In this document: one piece after another, positions 50,095-60,335 of the stretch
Layout: each line of letters begins with the position of its first letter
Position numbering within the stretch: position 1 is the first letter of the stretch
Assembly (NCBI GenBank): GCA_944470555.2
Contig: OX104132.1
Coordinates: 15,013,755 to 15,077,754 of the forward strand
Direction: 5' to 3'
Length of the DNA: 64,000 nt
Source of the DNA: Heterobilharzia americana
Taxonomy: Eukaryota; Platyhelminthes; Trematoda; Strigeidida; Schistosomatidae
The notes under the pieces: generated by a model
Databases searched by the model: none
Told to the model about the DNA's origin: nothing
The model's input: only the letters and a program-made list of their open reading frames with translations
Made by a program: the position numbers and the translations under genes

Positions 50095-50430
50095 TGGATA
50101 GTGGCTAGCAGTGGAATCCAGGTGGTGTGCTTCGTTCTATTTGGAACTCCTCAGGAATGGCAGTTATGATTCACTGGCCTAGTGGATAACCCTCTGAAGC
50201 TTTAGGTGACCGGTTCTGAGTTTGAGTCTCAGCGGGAACAACATCACTCATTGGATAAATCCACCTGACAAGTCTCAAATAGGGAGAAATGAGTGTCCTT
50301 GATCATATTGCCAGTCACTGTCCATCATTAATGCCAGCAATACTGAGCCATCCACACAGGAACTATGTACCACTATTAGCCTATCAATTCGGTCCTATCG
50401 ACGATAGAGATTTACAAGGTATAACATCAG
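50095..50430 (+). repeat. Hammerhead SINE inverted pair, short minus piece and full plus unit
   Basis: A minus-strand hammerhead arm (50100-50160) has CUGAGGA intact, but its cleavage triplet reads ACC and its 5' arm is lost. It abuts a plus unit with head (A box ctggcctagtggataaccct; B box gagtttgagtctc), a hammerhead at 50263-50310 with G8 changed to A, and a tail to about 50415. Neither ribozyme should work. Confidence 0.65.
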
Positions 50431-50537
50431 AGACTTCGATTTCGAGTTCCCTTTTTCTTAAGCTTAAAAGTCTTTGTCGCAATTAACTACATCCTTCTCC
50501 AGATACCTCCCATTACTATGTAACTGCATTATGACTG

Positions 50538-50555
50538 ATGAAGAAGAAGAAGAAG
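50538..50555. repeat. Short (GAA)n tract
   Basis: Five to six GAA units; on the minus strand it reads as a poly-Ser run in a chance frame. Confidence 0.9.
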
Positions 50556-50769
50556 AATTCCTTCTCCAATAAAGTAACGCTGACCTAACAGCCAACAATT
50601 GACTTCCCATTTTTATCCAGTCGTGGCAAGTTTTCAATGGTTCTCCAAGTGATGAGTACCAACTTGAAATCAATACACAAATCCTCAGAAACCTCTCTAT
50701 TGGATCACTTTCCTTTTTATTGTATGGTTGTACAGTTACTGAAGGTATTCTTTGTTGAATTACAACATT

Positions 50770-51005
50770 TAACTGATTTAATTTGGGGGTTTGTTGAGAT
50801 TTAATGATTTTTCAACTTGGTAACCATCATTGACTGACATGAGTTGAAGGGACATTGGAAACCTGGGTGTACTGGACAACTGTTCCCTCCTAGTATGGAA
50901 CTCCTCAGCAGTGCGCACTCATGATCCTGCCCCACAAGGGATCGAGCCTATAATCTTCAAATTCCGTAGTCAGCAAGTTAACATTGAACCATCGTGTCGG
51001 AATCT
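50770..51005 (-). repeat. tRNA-like SINE (family B)
   Basis: Plus-strand text: ccatcattgactgacatgag, gtactggacaactgttccct, ctcctcagcagtgcgcactc, gggatcgagcctataatctt (the reversed B box) and gcaagttaacattgaaccat (the reversed A box). It is moderately diverged. Confidence 0.62.
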
Positions 51006-51009
51006 ACAG

Positions 51010-52035
51010 TCCGTATTTCGAGTTCAAGACATAACGCAGCCATCACTCAGAGTCATTGTTGAGTATTTTTCCTCATGGCCACTAATTGAAGCGGAAACAA
51101 GCGATCTCCTGACACTTGATCATCATTCTCAACGATGAAACATAAACTCCTAGATTATCTGATTACAAAACAGTCTTATAAAAGCAATAAATTGTTTTTA
51201 TGCTTTTTTTTATGACTACAGAAGTGTTTTTCATGTTAAATAAACTTTTTTTTACAACTATATCAGCATATTTTCAGAAATTTTCCAGTCAGTTGACATA
51301 AAAATGAAGTGATTGCTTTTGTAAAAAGAAAAATGACTAAAATATAACAGTTTACAAGTATAATTCAAAGATTAAAAATTTTAATAACCGGTTAAACAAA
51401 AACCACAGTAATAATACCTATAAGGGAATATTTTTGGCTAAAAATAGATCAGATGTTTAAATGGACTTGTGTTTATCCTGACATCAGCTTATGCATATTA
51501 GTAAGTAATAGGTTATTTAGCTGCTCGATAGTAATGATTGTCATTCATTTAAAATTGCTATTTAAGACTATTTTAAAGGTAATCGATAAATGTGAGAATG
51601 AATTCAGTGTGCGTGGGCGTAACGTGAGAGATGATTGGCCGGTATGTATGTATATATAAACAATTTTACACTTTAAAATATGCGGAGAATTGAATGTATT
51701 TATGATAGGAATAGGAATGAGGCTATTTTAATTGACTAGACAAGCAGTTATAAAGTATCGTCACAATGAACATCTTCAGAAATGAGCTGATTAATTCCAT
51801 CAAACTGTTCCATTCATTGTACGCTAATATGTGAATGAAGAAATCATCAATTGAATAAAATAAATTTGAATGAGTTAATAGGATGAAATGAATATGGTAA
51901 AACTCAATAGATTTGTGAGGGGATGTGGGTTGTTATGACTGTGTAAATTGGCTATTTCGGTAGAGACTAATCGATGCAGTTCTGTATTACCAAGTTGGCA
52001 ATTAGTTTGGATTTATTCATTCATTTTAGATTAAT
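51010..52035. other. No recognisable gene
   Basis: Very AT-rich sequence with short chance frames and nothing supported. Confidence 0.4.
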
Positions 52036-52039
52036 TTTC

Positions 52040-52535
52040 ATCATGTATCCCTGGCGGGGTCATGAGGGGTTCCGTACTAGGGCGAAACAGCTGTTCAGTG
52101 CTCGCAGGTGTCCAGTGTTTTTCCAGCTGATGTCAATTCATAGAGAATACCTTAAATAAATAAATAAATCCCCACAAACCTCCAAATTGAATTACTGTAG
52201 TAGCCATTGGTGACTTGCCTTGAGATATGATCTCTGAGGTTCTAGTGAGAAGTCTTGACTGATGGGGCCAATCAAGTCGAACGTGATGATAGTTACTCAA
52301 TGACAACATTGGTTGGAGGTCGTACTATACCGTGAACTGACAGAAGTATAAAATCTAGAATGCTGTATCCCTATCCAGTGGCTCAATGGTGACGTGTTAG
52401 CCGAGGGGCCTGAAGGTCCTGAATTAGAAGGCAAACTGCTGAGGAGTCCCGAACTAGGACAAAACGGTTGTTCACAGCTTACAGGATTTCAATGGTTCTT
52501 CAGTTGATGTTAGCCTATGATGAAATCGACCAGTC
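52040..52535 (+). repeat. tRNA-like SINE (family B), two units in tandem
   Basis: The first piece (52045-52150) is the end of a unit: atccctggcggggtcatgag, aacagctgttcagtgctcgc and gctgatgtcaattcatagag. After an AAAT-type tract (52152-52172) a second unit runs from leader to body: ttgactgatggggccaatca, gaactgacagaagtat, the head (ccagtggctcaatggtgacg) and ctgctgaggagtcccgaact. The A box is intact but the B box is lost. The head-to-tail layout parallels the leader-head-body order at 29560-29935. Confidence 0.62.
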
Positions 52536-52539
52536 TCTA

Positions 52540-55340
52540 CTATCCATCAATAAACTCTAGTCGAGCACTCATTAGTGGCCCAAGGGTTTAAATAAGGTGA
52601 GAGTGATGACAGATGCCCATCAATGACACCGGATCAAAATCACTTCATACCAAGATAATTCGTTTTTTTAAAAAGATGAATGCTATTCTCATTTACCTAT
52701 TGACCCTCTGAATAGCAAGCTATGTGGCTTGACTGTTGAAGAGTTTATATCCAATATGTGATGCAGTTATCCTTCAGTAGTAATTTCTTAGCCCATTCAA
52801 AACTTGCTTTTAATAGGCAGGATGTGAATATTGAATAGGATACTGTCGAATGTGCGGCGGAAGTGTTTTGAAATACTGACACACATAGACTCATCAGAGA
52901 TATCAGACGGTGATGGTGGCATGTTATGAAATAGCAAATACTGAGGGACAACCACAATTAAATCTCGATACCACTACCCATTTTCAGTATGATATAAAGC
53001 AACACCTTACTCGATTTTGTCGTGACTGATAGTCGTAGAAAATAGCTACAAGGTATAACCATCGATTTCATTGAATAAATTTCGATTTCCCATGCATATT
53101 CTACGAAACGTCTGATAAGTCTAATCACTAAATTATAACCTTTTTTAAAAAAAATAGAACTGTTTATCGATTATTATTACACCTGAGATTTTTAAAATTC
53201 ACTTTCATAACATGTATAGTCAAAATTCTGAAATTCCTGTAGGTGCTGATGAAGACTGTAAGGAGAAACATAGATGCTTGAAGAACACAAAACACTTTTC
53301 TCACTCATTTTGACCTACAAATCTTGTATACAATTTCCACACTAGTTTATATTAGTGGAAAAAAAACGCTACCCTGTAATTATTAATTGACTAAAAACTC
53401 ACTATCAGATGCCGAGAGTCAATCGGTAGAAAACCCTGAACTTCTAAAATACAGTGCTCCATTAGTGTCACATCGCCTAGCTTATTGACCATATTACAAA
53501 ATTGATCTACACATTTCAGTTGTTGATGTACACTAGAGACTAGGCAGTTGAATCAGTTACGCATTGGTCACCAAATTGTGTTACATCTGTAGTTCATAGA
53601 GTAGGGCGTCTTTTTAAGCCTTTTTTTTACATATTGCTTTGCAATCATCAAATAAATCTACATAAAAGTTCACTGATTAGTCACTCTAAGCAGTCAGAGC
53701 AGTAATTCTCACTAGTAAACCAGACAACTATTCACTTACACCATTTGCCTATCACTTTAATTCAATGTTTCCATGATACACGCATTTACTTGTATCGATT
53801 AGTAAATTATGTTCATTGGATTGAGTCAATTGTCAGGATACCTCGAACCTTGGTTTCATGCTTTTTTTGGCACTCATCAGCAAAGTGTATCACCAACCTC
53901 GACGGAATTGATGCCCCGCCTGAGATTAAAGTATCAACTATTAAAGGTATGGGTTAGTGTTCTCTCTCTTACAGTTCGTTGCTCTCCCCTCTCCTATACA
54001 TATGATGAATCTATTGTCTCATTGAGTACTATATGCTTTTTATCGAGATCTAGTGTTGAATTGTAGGCGCCACATTATTGCCATAGTACTTCGATTTAAA
54101 AGACGTTTTATTCTGTCTGACGTACATTGCGTCTGAAGAAATAATACTCAGTTATGCATCGAAAACAATCTGTATCTTATTATTCCATAGTTATGCAAGT
54201 CATTAACCAATAACTTTGAAGAAAAGGCTTTAGTTTACAATTCTCATGCTTTCTCATGTGAATTTCAACCTGTTTATCAATTTTCATATTTTTATACCTT
54301 CTTATCCGGAGGTATACAACTAGTCAAACTTGTTATAGGCTACTTAGAGGTGTAGCTGACAGTATAACCCAAGGGATATGTTTCTTCCACTTCGAGTCTC
54401 GTCATCTGGAGTCACCTGGTTACATGTAAGTGATCAATTTGAAAAGTGATCGGCAAAAATACACAAGTTGAAAGGATACAATGTTAATAACCTGCAGTTA
54501 TAATTTTACTAATATGGGCCTTACACACTTAGAGATTTCGTACATTCTTATCCTAGCACAAAGTTTAATAATCCCTTCCATGTAGACTATAATCTGTCAA
54601 CAAAGTTTATCCGAGACAATTTGGATACAAAACTACCCTTCAGTTTAGATATTTGTCAGAGGTCAGAGTTACGGTAAGAACATTTATTGAGAAAGTTAAA
54701 ATTGTAATCATTACCTGAATGTCTATTGGTCACAAGTATTTCATCATTTTCAGCTGAAAATAGGAGAGAGAAAAAACACACATACACACAGTAAAGGTTA
54801 ACAATTAAGAGCTTAAAGGTTGCATGTCATCGATAGAGTGGGGTTAAAAAGCGGGGATGGCCGAAAATACAACGCAGTTTCACCAGCTAGAAGTTTAACA
54901 ATAGTTGACGTAATCTGTTATAGTAATTAGCACTAATTAGCAGAAACAATCGACCTGTAACTGTACGAAATTTTAATTTCCACGTCTTTCGACCGGAACA
55001 CGTCAAAGGGATTATCACTGATGATATGAGCATTTTCCTATCTTGATGATTTTATACTGTTTTTAAGCTTCTTCTTGTAAACTACATAGACTGAGTCGAT
55101 ATATTGTTCAATGAAGTGGTTCTTTTCTCTCCAGTCTCCAGCTGGTTCTTTACCGATTGTTCAGCAGTTGATATTACCTGATGAATCTTTGTGACCTGCC
55201 AACAGTATTGAAAATTCAGATGTATGGACTGGTAGCGCAGAATACAATTTAGCAGCATATGTGGTAGTGAGTATTCCTATGATGGTGTTTTACTGGGAGG
55301 CTAAAAGTCTTTTGAAATACAACTAGTTATTACTAATGTC
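52540..55340. other. Long stretch without a recognisable gene
   Basis: I see no domain-bearing frame. A plus-strand segment at about 53835-53935 loosely resembles 35865-35960 and may be a dispersed repeat. Around 54380-54420 a short reversed hammerhead-arm relic (cgagtctcgtcatctggagt) can be guessed. The remainder is AT-rich and unassigned. Confidence 0.35.
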
Positions 55341-55344
55341 TAGT

Positions 55345-55605
55345 GGAAGGTAACACTGAGAAGGCTGATTGGGGACATCACTAGCCAGGCCAGGCCGTGG
55401 AGTGGAATCCAAAGGAGAAACGACGAGTTGGGCATCGGAGGCGAGGGTGACATAGAGGAGATCATAGGAGGAAGAAATGAAAGCCTGTGGACAGTGGTGG
55501 AGCCAGGTTCAAAAGACTGCAGAGAAGAGAGTGCAATGGAGGCGTTCTACTGAAGCCGTATGTTCCACTAGGAACCCAAGGGAAAAACAATAATAATAAT
55601 GAAGG
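55345..55605 (+). mobile_element. RTE-clade LINE 3' end, strongly 5'-truncated
   Basis: It matches the last about 260 bp of the RTE element: gtaacactgagaaggctgat, then gagccaggttcaaaagactg, then actaggaacccaagggaaaa, followed by an AATAATAAT tail. Only the end of the coding region and the trailer are present. It shows little decay compared with the larger copies. Confidence 0.85.
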
Positions 55606-55609
55606 ATAA

Positions 55610-56105
55610 AACTGGCGTTGTTCTACAGTTTACAGCTAATTGTCACTGCCTAGTCAATGTGAATAAGAGGTAGTGAACTGCTGAAGTATCCGACTCAGTG
55701 ATCACTTCACTGACACCTGTTGTAGTGGGCGTTGCTGATAACAAAGTATATCAGTAGTATATGTCGAGACGGTGGCAGGAATCATAGGGAATTACCGGCA
55801 ATGGGTAAGGTTTCTGCCAAGAGCAACGCAGGGGACAACACAGGCGTATTACAGGGGATGCTGCTGATAAGAGTGTATGAAGAGCCGGTCAAGATCAAAT
55901 CAAGACAGGAACGGAGAGAAAACGAAGACATTTGCAAATAGCTGCGTGAGTGCAAGGAGTACTATATACAACCAGTACCATTCCAGGTGTCTGTGGTAAG
56001 TGTTAACTCGGTAAGTTGTCTGTTTCTTCAGTGTGAGAGGTGGTTAACTGTTTCCCTCGATAACTGGTCTTCTCGGCAAAGTACACCCAAACGACAAGGA
56101 AGGTC
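55610..56105. other. No recognisable gene
   Basis: A plus-strand frame (55732-55941) is locally GC-richer but has no recognised domain. Confidence 0.35.
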
Positions 56106-56109
56106 ATAT

Positions 56110-56400
56110 CGAGTGTGATATCGTTTAGTCTCTGGGTCAGAGTCCAATGCTAAAAATTTCTTCGACTTTTTTCAATCCGCGATATCAGGAGACCATCATC
56201 GGGTGCCATTGTCAAGTGTTGTTCCTCATCCCTACTAGGTTGACTCCATAGTGTTCACTAGCTACTTGATTTGAGATGGACTTCTTGAACTTGTAATGTG
56301 AAGCCATAATCTGTGGGATCAACTAAGTCAATGACTTGTCGACGGAATCGTACGATGGTAGCGGTATGTCACGAACTGACAGAAGTAAGGAAATGTGGAC
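56110..56400. repeat. Diverged dispersed repeat, partner of 11310-11600
   Basis: It shares the tttagtctctgggtcagagt start, the gtgaagccataatctgtggg middle and a gacttgtcgacggaa block with 11310-11600. It ends in gaactgacagaagtaagg, which also occurs in family B SINE leaders. It is therefore probably a variant or composite of that family. Confidence 0.45.
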
Positions 56401-56734
56401 CAACCTAGTCTATCATCAAGCAAGTATGTATCCTGATAGCCATGCTACGCGACATTCTCAGTGAAAGAAAACGTTTATTTAATGACATTTCAACAATATA
56501 CTAGTTTAAATCCTTAGTGTGAATTCACTTCTTAGGAGGCTTGACTAACAATGGTTACTGAAATATACCGTACTACAGATTTCGTAGCCAGAAACAGTTT
56601 CATCAAATTACAAGAATACATTCTGTCTCCGGTGCACGCAAGCTTTGCACAAGTATCACCCTTGTCGACTGAAGTGAAAGTAAGATTTAGCCTACAGTTT
56701 AGTCCTGAAAGTCAGTTAACGGACCACTGGGCCA

Positions 56735-56815
56735 GTAACTCAGATTTTAGTGGTTCAAACCCTACAGTGACCAAAATTTTCATTTTCCCTTCAATCACCA
56801 CCCAGTATGTGAATG
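56735..56815 (+). repeat. tRNA-like SINE (family C), B-box region
   Basis: The block agtggttcaaaccctacagt (B box with one change), followed by aaaattttcattttcccttc and aatcaccacccagtatgtg, matches the family C trailer. Confidence 0.55.
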
Positions 56816-56951
56816 TAGATATGTGGTTTCAGGCTACTTCATCATTTAATTACATTTAACCTCTGCAGAAGTACGTTGCCCTGGCAGACATCCTTTATAC
56901 AGTCATAGTTTCTTTGCCACCTTTGTGATATGGGTAGTAGGATCTTTGACT

Positions 56952-57086
56952 GACTTTAAAAGCCAACCTAGCAACTGCTGAAATGACCTATCATGCTTCG
57001 GTATTGGGCTCGAAGATGTATTTTTCCACAAAATAAAGGAATGTAATTGGCTGTTTTATCAGTTGCTAGGGTGGCCCCTAAAGTAA
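56952..57086. repeat. Miniature inverted-repeat unit A
   Basis: It begins gactttaaaagccaaccta and ends with the near reverse complement (tagggtggcccctaaagt); the arms are about 26 bp with roughly five mismatches. The interior is short and AT-rich, with gtaattggctgtttta shared with unit B. It has no coding capacity. This is the size and form of a MITE-like element, though no DNA transposon source is known to me. Confidence 0.6.
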
Positions 57087-57122
57087 CCCGGATTTTTCAT
57101 ATGTCTGAGACAGATACTGAAG

Positions 57123-57261
57123 GATGACTTTAAAGGCCATCCTAGCAACAATTTGAACAAGCAGTTAGACTACATTATTTACTTAAAATCTGCCTTCCTA
57201 TCCAAAAGGACGAAACGTAATTGGTTATTTAAGTCGTGGCAGGGTGGCCTTTGAAGTCATC
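57123..57261. repeat. Miniature inverted-repeat unit B, tandem with unit A
   Basis: It begins ggatgactttaaaggccatc and ends agggtggcctttgaagtcat, again near reverse complements. The interior shares aacgtaattggttattta with unit A. Units A and B lie head to tail, 36 bp apart, and are diverged from each other. Confidence 0.6.
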
Positions 57262-57974
57262 TATGCTGAATCATTCCCCTGTTGTATGTATTTGATGTTG
57301 ATTGGATGAGCACAGATTTATTTATCCATCTCTCCGTCTACCCTACCAAGTTAGTCTAAAGGATTTTCACGCAGTTCCTATCCTATTGTATGGTTGTGTG
57401 TGATTGAAATGTAGCTATGGCACAACTTTTTTCTAGTTTCTTATCTTACTAGGATCTGCCGATTTTGATCTAGCTAGGTTTTTGTGCATGGGTAGCCTAA
57501 TCGAGCCTGTTCGGCTATTTTGAGTACTGCGACATTTTGTTTACGAAGGGGGCATTAATTGTCTGCAATGTTTTATCTTAAAATGAAAAGTAATTTTTTT
57601 AAGTTGACAAACTTTGTGCTCAGCTTACCTCAGATTGCTTGTAATCATTGTGAGTTTGAAGTAAACTCTGAATTTTGTGTAAACGACGATTCAAATCGTG
57701 ATTGGTTAAATCACTCAGTTTGTCTCGATTGTATAACACCTTGAAACTCTAAAATGTAGAACAATTCAAAATGCGTTGTCAGACTCTGAAGATACCCCAT
57801 ATAAATATATAACTTCTACAGAACCCATGCGACAGAACATTTTAGCAAACAGTAGAAACGCTACGCTAGCAGTTTGGAGAACATCGTTCACTTTCCAATG
57901 TCTGTTACCATTGCATGAAGCTGATGACATCCATACCCAGGTTGGATTGTGAATAAAGCCTGTGGACAATTCAA

Positions 57975-58570
57975 GTTGAAGTCGCTAACAGACGATCAAT
58001 TCAAAGTACTCATATTTATATGTGCTCTTCAGTCTCCGAAATTCGCGGATATATGCACTCACCTGCTGAATCATCTGGAACAAGGCCTGAAGCTGACACT
58101 GGTTAGGAATATCAGCGATTAACGAATGTACGTTAAGATACCACCCTGATACAGACTGGTGGCCAGAGCTCTACAAAAGTGAATGCTATCAAACAATCAG
58201 TATCCACACCTAGATCTACATCAGGTAATGCAGTACAGCGCCCCACAAATAGTACTCAGCGTAAACCACCATCATCACGTTAGCATTTTGGAGATAGGCA
58301 TTATGTAAAATCGTGCCTCTTCAAACAACACAGGTGTTGCCATTGTCATACTTTGGGGCATAAGAATGAGCTTTGCCGTCAATAAAGCCCAGCTAACAGG
58401 AAAAGAAGCTTATCTCGACGTCGATCAATAACAATCTCCCTCAGCATCAGGGCAACTTTTCATATTAGTAGCCCATTACAGCTGAACTATATAACGCTTA
58501 ACAAAAATGGTCAACCTGCATGTCTCCAAGTAGAAACAGTGTCTGATATCACATGATTTCTCAAGAATTA
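57975..58570 (+). mobile_element. Gypsy-type LTR retrotransposon remnant, gag and start of protease
   Basis: The plus strand, over several broken frames, carries a gag-like block (LTDDQFKVLIFICALQSPKF, then LLNHLEQG), a paired zinc-knuckle region (FGDRHYVKSCLFKQHRCCHC and HTLGHKNELC, about 58280-58380) and an aspartic protease start (LNKNGQPACLQVETVSDIT, about 58500-58558). The protease motif has Glu where active enzymes have the catalytic Asp. Stops interrupt it at several points. The schistosome Gulliver/Saci-type elements are the expected relatives. RT and integrase are absent. Confidence 0.68.
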
Positions 58571-58715
58571 TGGCCCAATTTTGGTTGGCCAAAAATTTTG
58601 ACAACGAGACATGGGTGGTAAGCTTCAACTGGTTGGTTAATTACACTGCTGTATTCCATTTAGTAATTCTAATTTTTATGAAGTTTGATATATTAGTGAT
58701 ACTAATCTCAACCTG

Positions 58716-59100
58716 TTGGGAATCTGATACGTAGCGACAAAAGGCAGCCAATAGGGGAGTTGTTTTCAAGTCATGATCAATTCATGTTCAGGTCATGATT
58801 TATGCATGCGCTGACCTGAGAACCTGATTGGAAAAGTTCGATCTCATACAAGAAATCGGACTGGTTCATTTATGGCTTCACTTTCTGAGAGTTGTGTAAA
58901 TACATATATGTCATGTATTTGCATGGTAAAGGTTGTTGCTGTTCTTGCGGTCACAGGCAGTCTTTGTCTTTTGATTTCTTTGCGGCTCAGTGAAGCAGAA
59001 GGTACTGAGGGAGGTCAGTCGTAAAGGTATTCGGTTGAGATGTTTATTGAGTCTCAGTATCATTATACCCATGCGAGCAACCCCACCACTCGGTCACAAC
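58716..59100 (+). repeat. Possible LTR downstream of the Gypsy remnant
   Basis: The segment starts tgttgggaatctgatacgta and ends near ggtcacaaca, giving TG...CA ends over about 385 bp. It lies shortly after the protease remnant and contains a TATA-like stretch (acatatatgtcatg). No second copy is in the window and the pol region is missing, so an internal deletion would be required. Low confidence. Confidence 0.3.
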
Positions 59101-59104
59101 AGTC

Positions 59105-60030
59105 TCAACTAATTTAAAAGTTTAAAACTCGCTGACTTTCCATTGAATACACAACAAAGTGGAAGCACTGTCAGACTTCCTGACGAACCCTAACGATATT
59201 ATTATTGAATATTCACATGTTTTCCAACCCAGCTCCGGTCTTTTTCTCTGTTTGTCCAGAGTTGCAGTCGGTGGCTCTTGCGTACGAAGTTAGCTATCAG
59301 TTGAGCGTGAATACTGTCTCCATTCGGAATATATTACAATTTATTCTTGTTTTCTGGACAAGTGGGTTATCACACAGCGGTGATTTTAAATGCCACAAAA
59401 TATGGTATGCAGGGGAGAACGGCAAAATACCTCAATATCTTGCAAATTAAAACTGCAGGCTGTAACAGAACACTGTGGTGAACAAAATGGCTTTAATTTC
59501 AAGCTTTGAAAGTAGTCCTAACAAATCCTGTGTACTACCCACATTGTCCAGTTAACTGGCTTCAGATATTCATCTTTCTGTTGTTTAGTAACTGTTAGCT
59601 TTTTCGAAAAACTACAATGCTGCTTGTTATGTTGAGCTATAATCTTGTTCAAAAGCTTTAAAGAAGCCTAGAATCTCTGGACTCTTACAGTAAATCGACA
59701 TATTCCTTATTTTTAAGAAAAGAAAAGTGGTTATACACTTAAATGCCAGTCTGAGTGAAAGAAAAAGACCGGTAGAGAATGTCTTTCCAAGAGGGTGTGG
59801 AAACAACTAAGGTCAGTGTCAGTACGCATATATATGCATCAATGAATTATTTCACCTGGTAAACTTTGAGATATGCCATCATATCTTAGTGCTCCATTAT
59901 TCCGAGGAATCAGGGGTGGAATTTGAAATTTACTATGCTTGTTTTCAAAGGCTTATCTCAGCCTTAATCTTGATTACTCATTTTCAATAACTCCATGCAC
60001 TTTGGTGACTCACCATCCCACCTACCTGAG
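59105..60030. other. No recognisable gene
   Basis: The open stretch at 59205-59450 has no recognised domain. Downstream exons of the PLPPR-like gene (minus strand) could lie here but none could be supported. Confidence 0.35.
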
Positions 60031-60044
60031 GCATATTTCCTTCT

Positions 60045-60250
60045 ATCTGAGACTGGTCATCTGAAACAACATCTCTCACTGGTGTATAGGTTCATCCGGC
60101 TGACGAGTCCCAAATAGCACGAAACGCACGTCCTGGATTCTTCTGCTAGCCACTATCTGCCAGTAATGCATAATACAAGTGTGGGTAGTATCGAGCGATC
60201 CACACAGTAGCTCATATGCCAATTCGGTTCACTCGACTAAGGATAATACA
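60045..60250 (+). repeat. Hammerhead SINE (Sm-alpha-like), head lost, ribozyme and tail kept
   Basis: Only the trailing bit of the head (acaacatctctcactggtg) precedes the ribozyme, and no A box or usable B box is present. The tail (gtatcgagcgatccacacag to ggataatacaagcaac) follows. It lies in the intron downstream of the 183-bp PLPPR-like exon, antisense to that gene, so host transcription would make only its complement. Confidence 0.7.
60093..60138 (+). ncRNA. Hammerhead ribozyme with fully intact core
   Basis: Type I hammerhead. CUGACGA (60100-60106), GAA followed by the correct A (60121-60124), the GUC cleavage triplet (60130-60132) and stem I (AUCCGG with CUGGAU, one G-U pair) are all present. 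Stem III (AC with GU) is normal for this family. Stem II (GUCC with GCAC) has one mismatch. Of all copies in the window this has the best-preserved catalytic part, and cleavage between 60132 and 60133 would be predicted if the plus strand is transcribed. Confidence 0.75.
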
Positions 60251-60335
60251 AGCAACACCATCCTCAATTTTTAAGCCTGAATTGATTAAAGTAGTTTAAT
60301 TGAGCAACAAAATTATACGCAGGTCTTCAGCTCAC

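Noticed and set aside
59205..59450. Plus-strand hypothetical protein or PLPPR downstream exon
   Set aside because: Wrong strand for the PLPPR-like gene and no domain; adjacent to a possible LTR.
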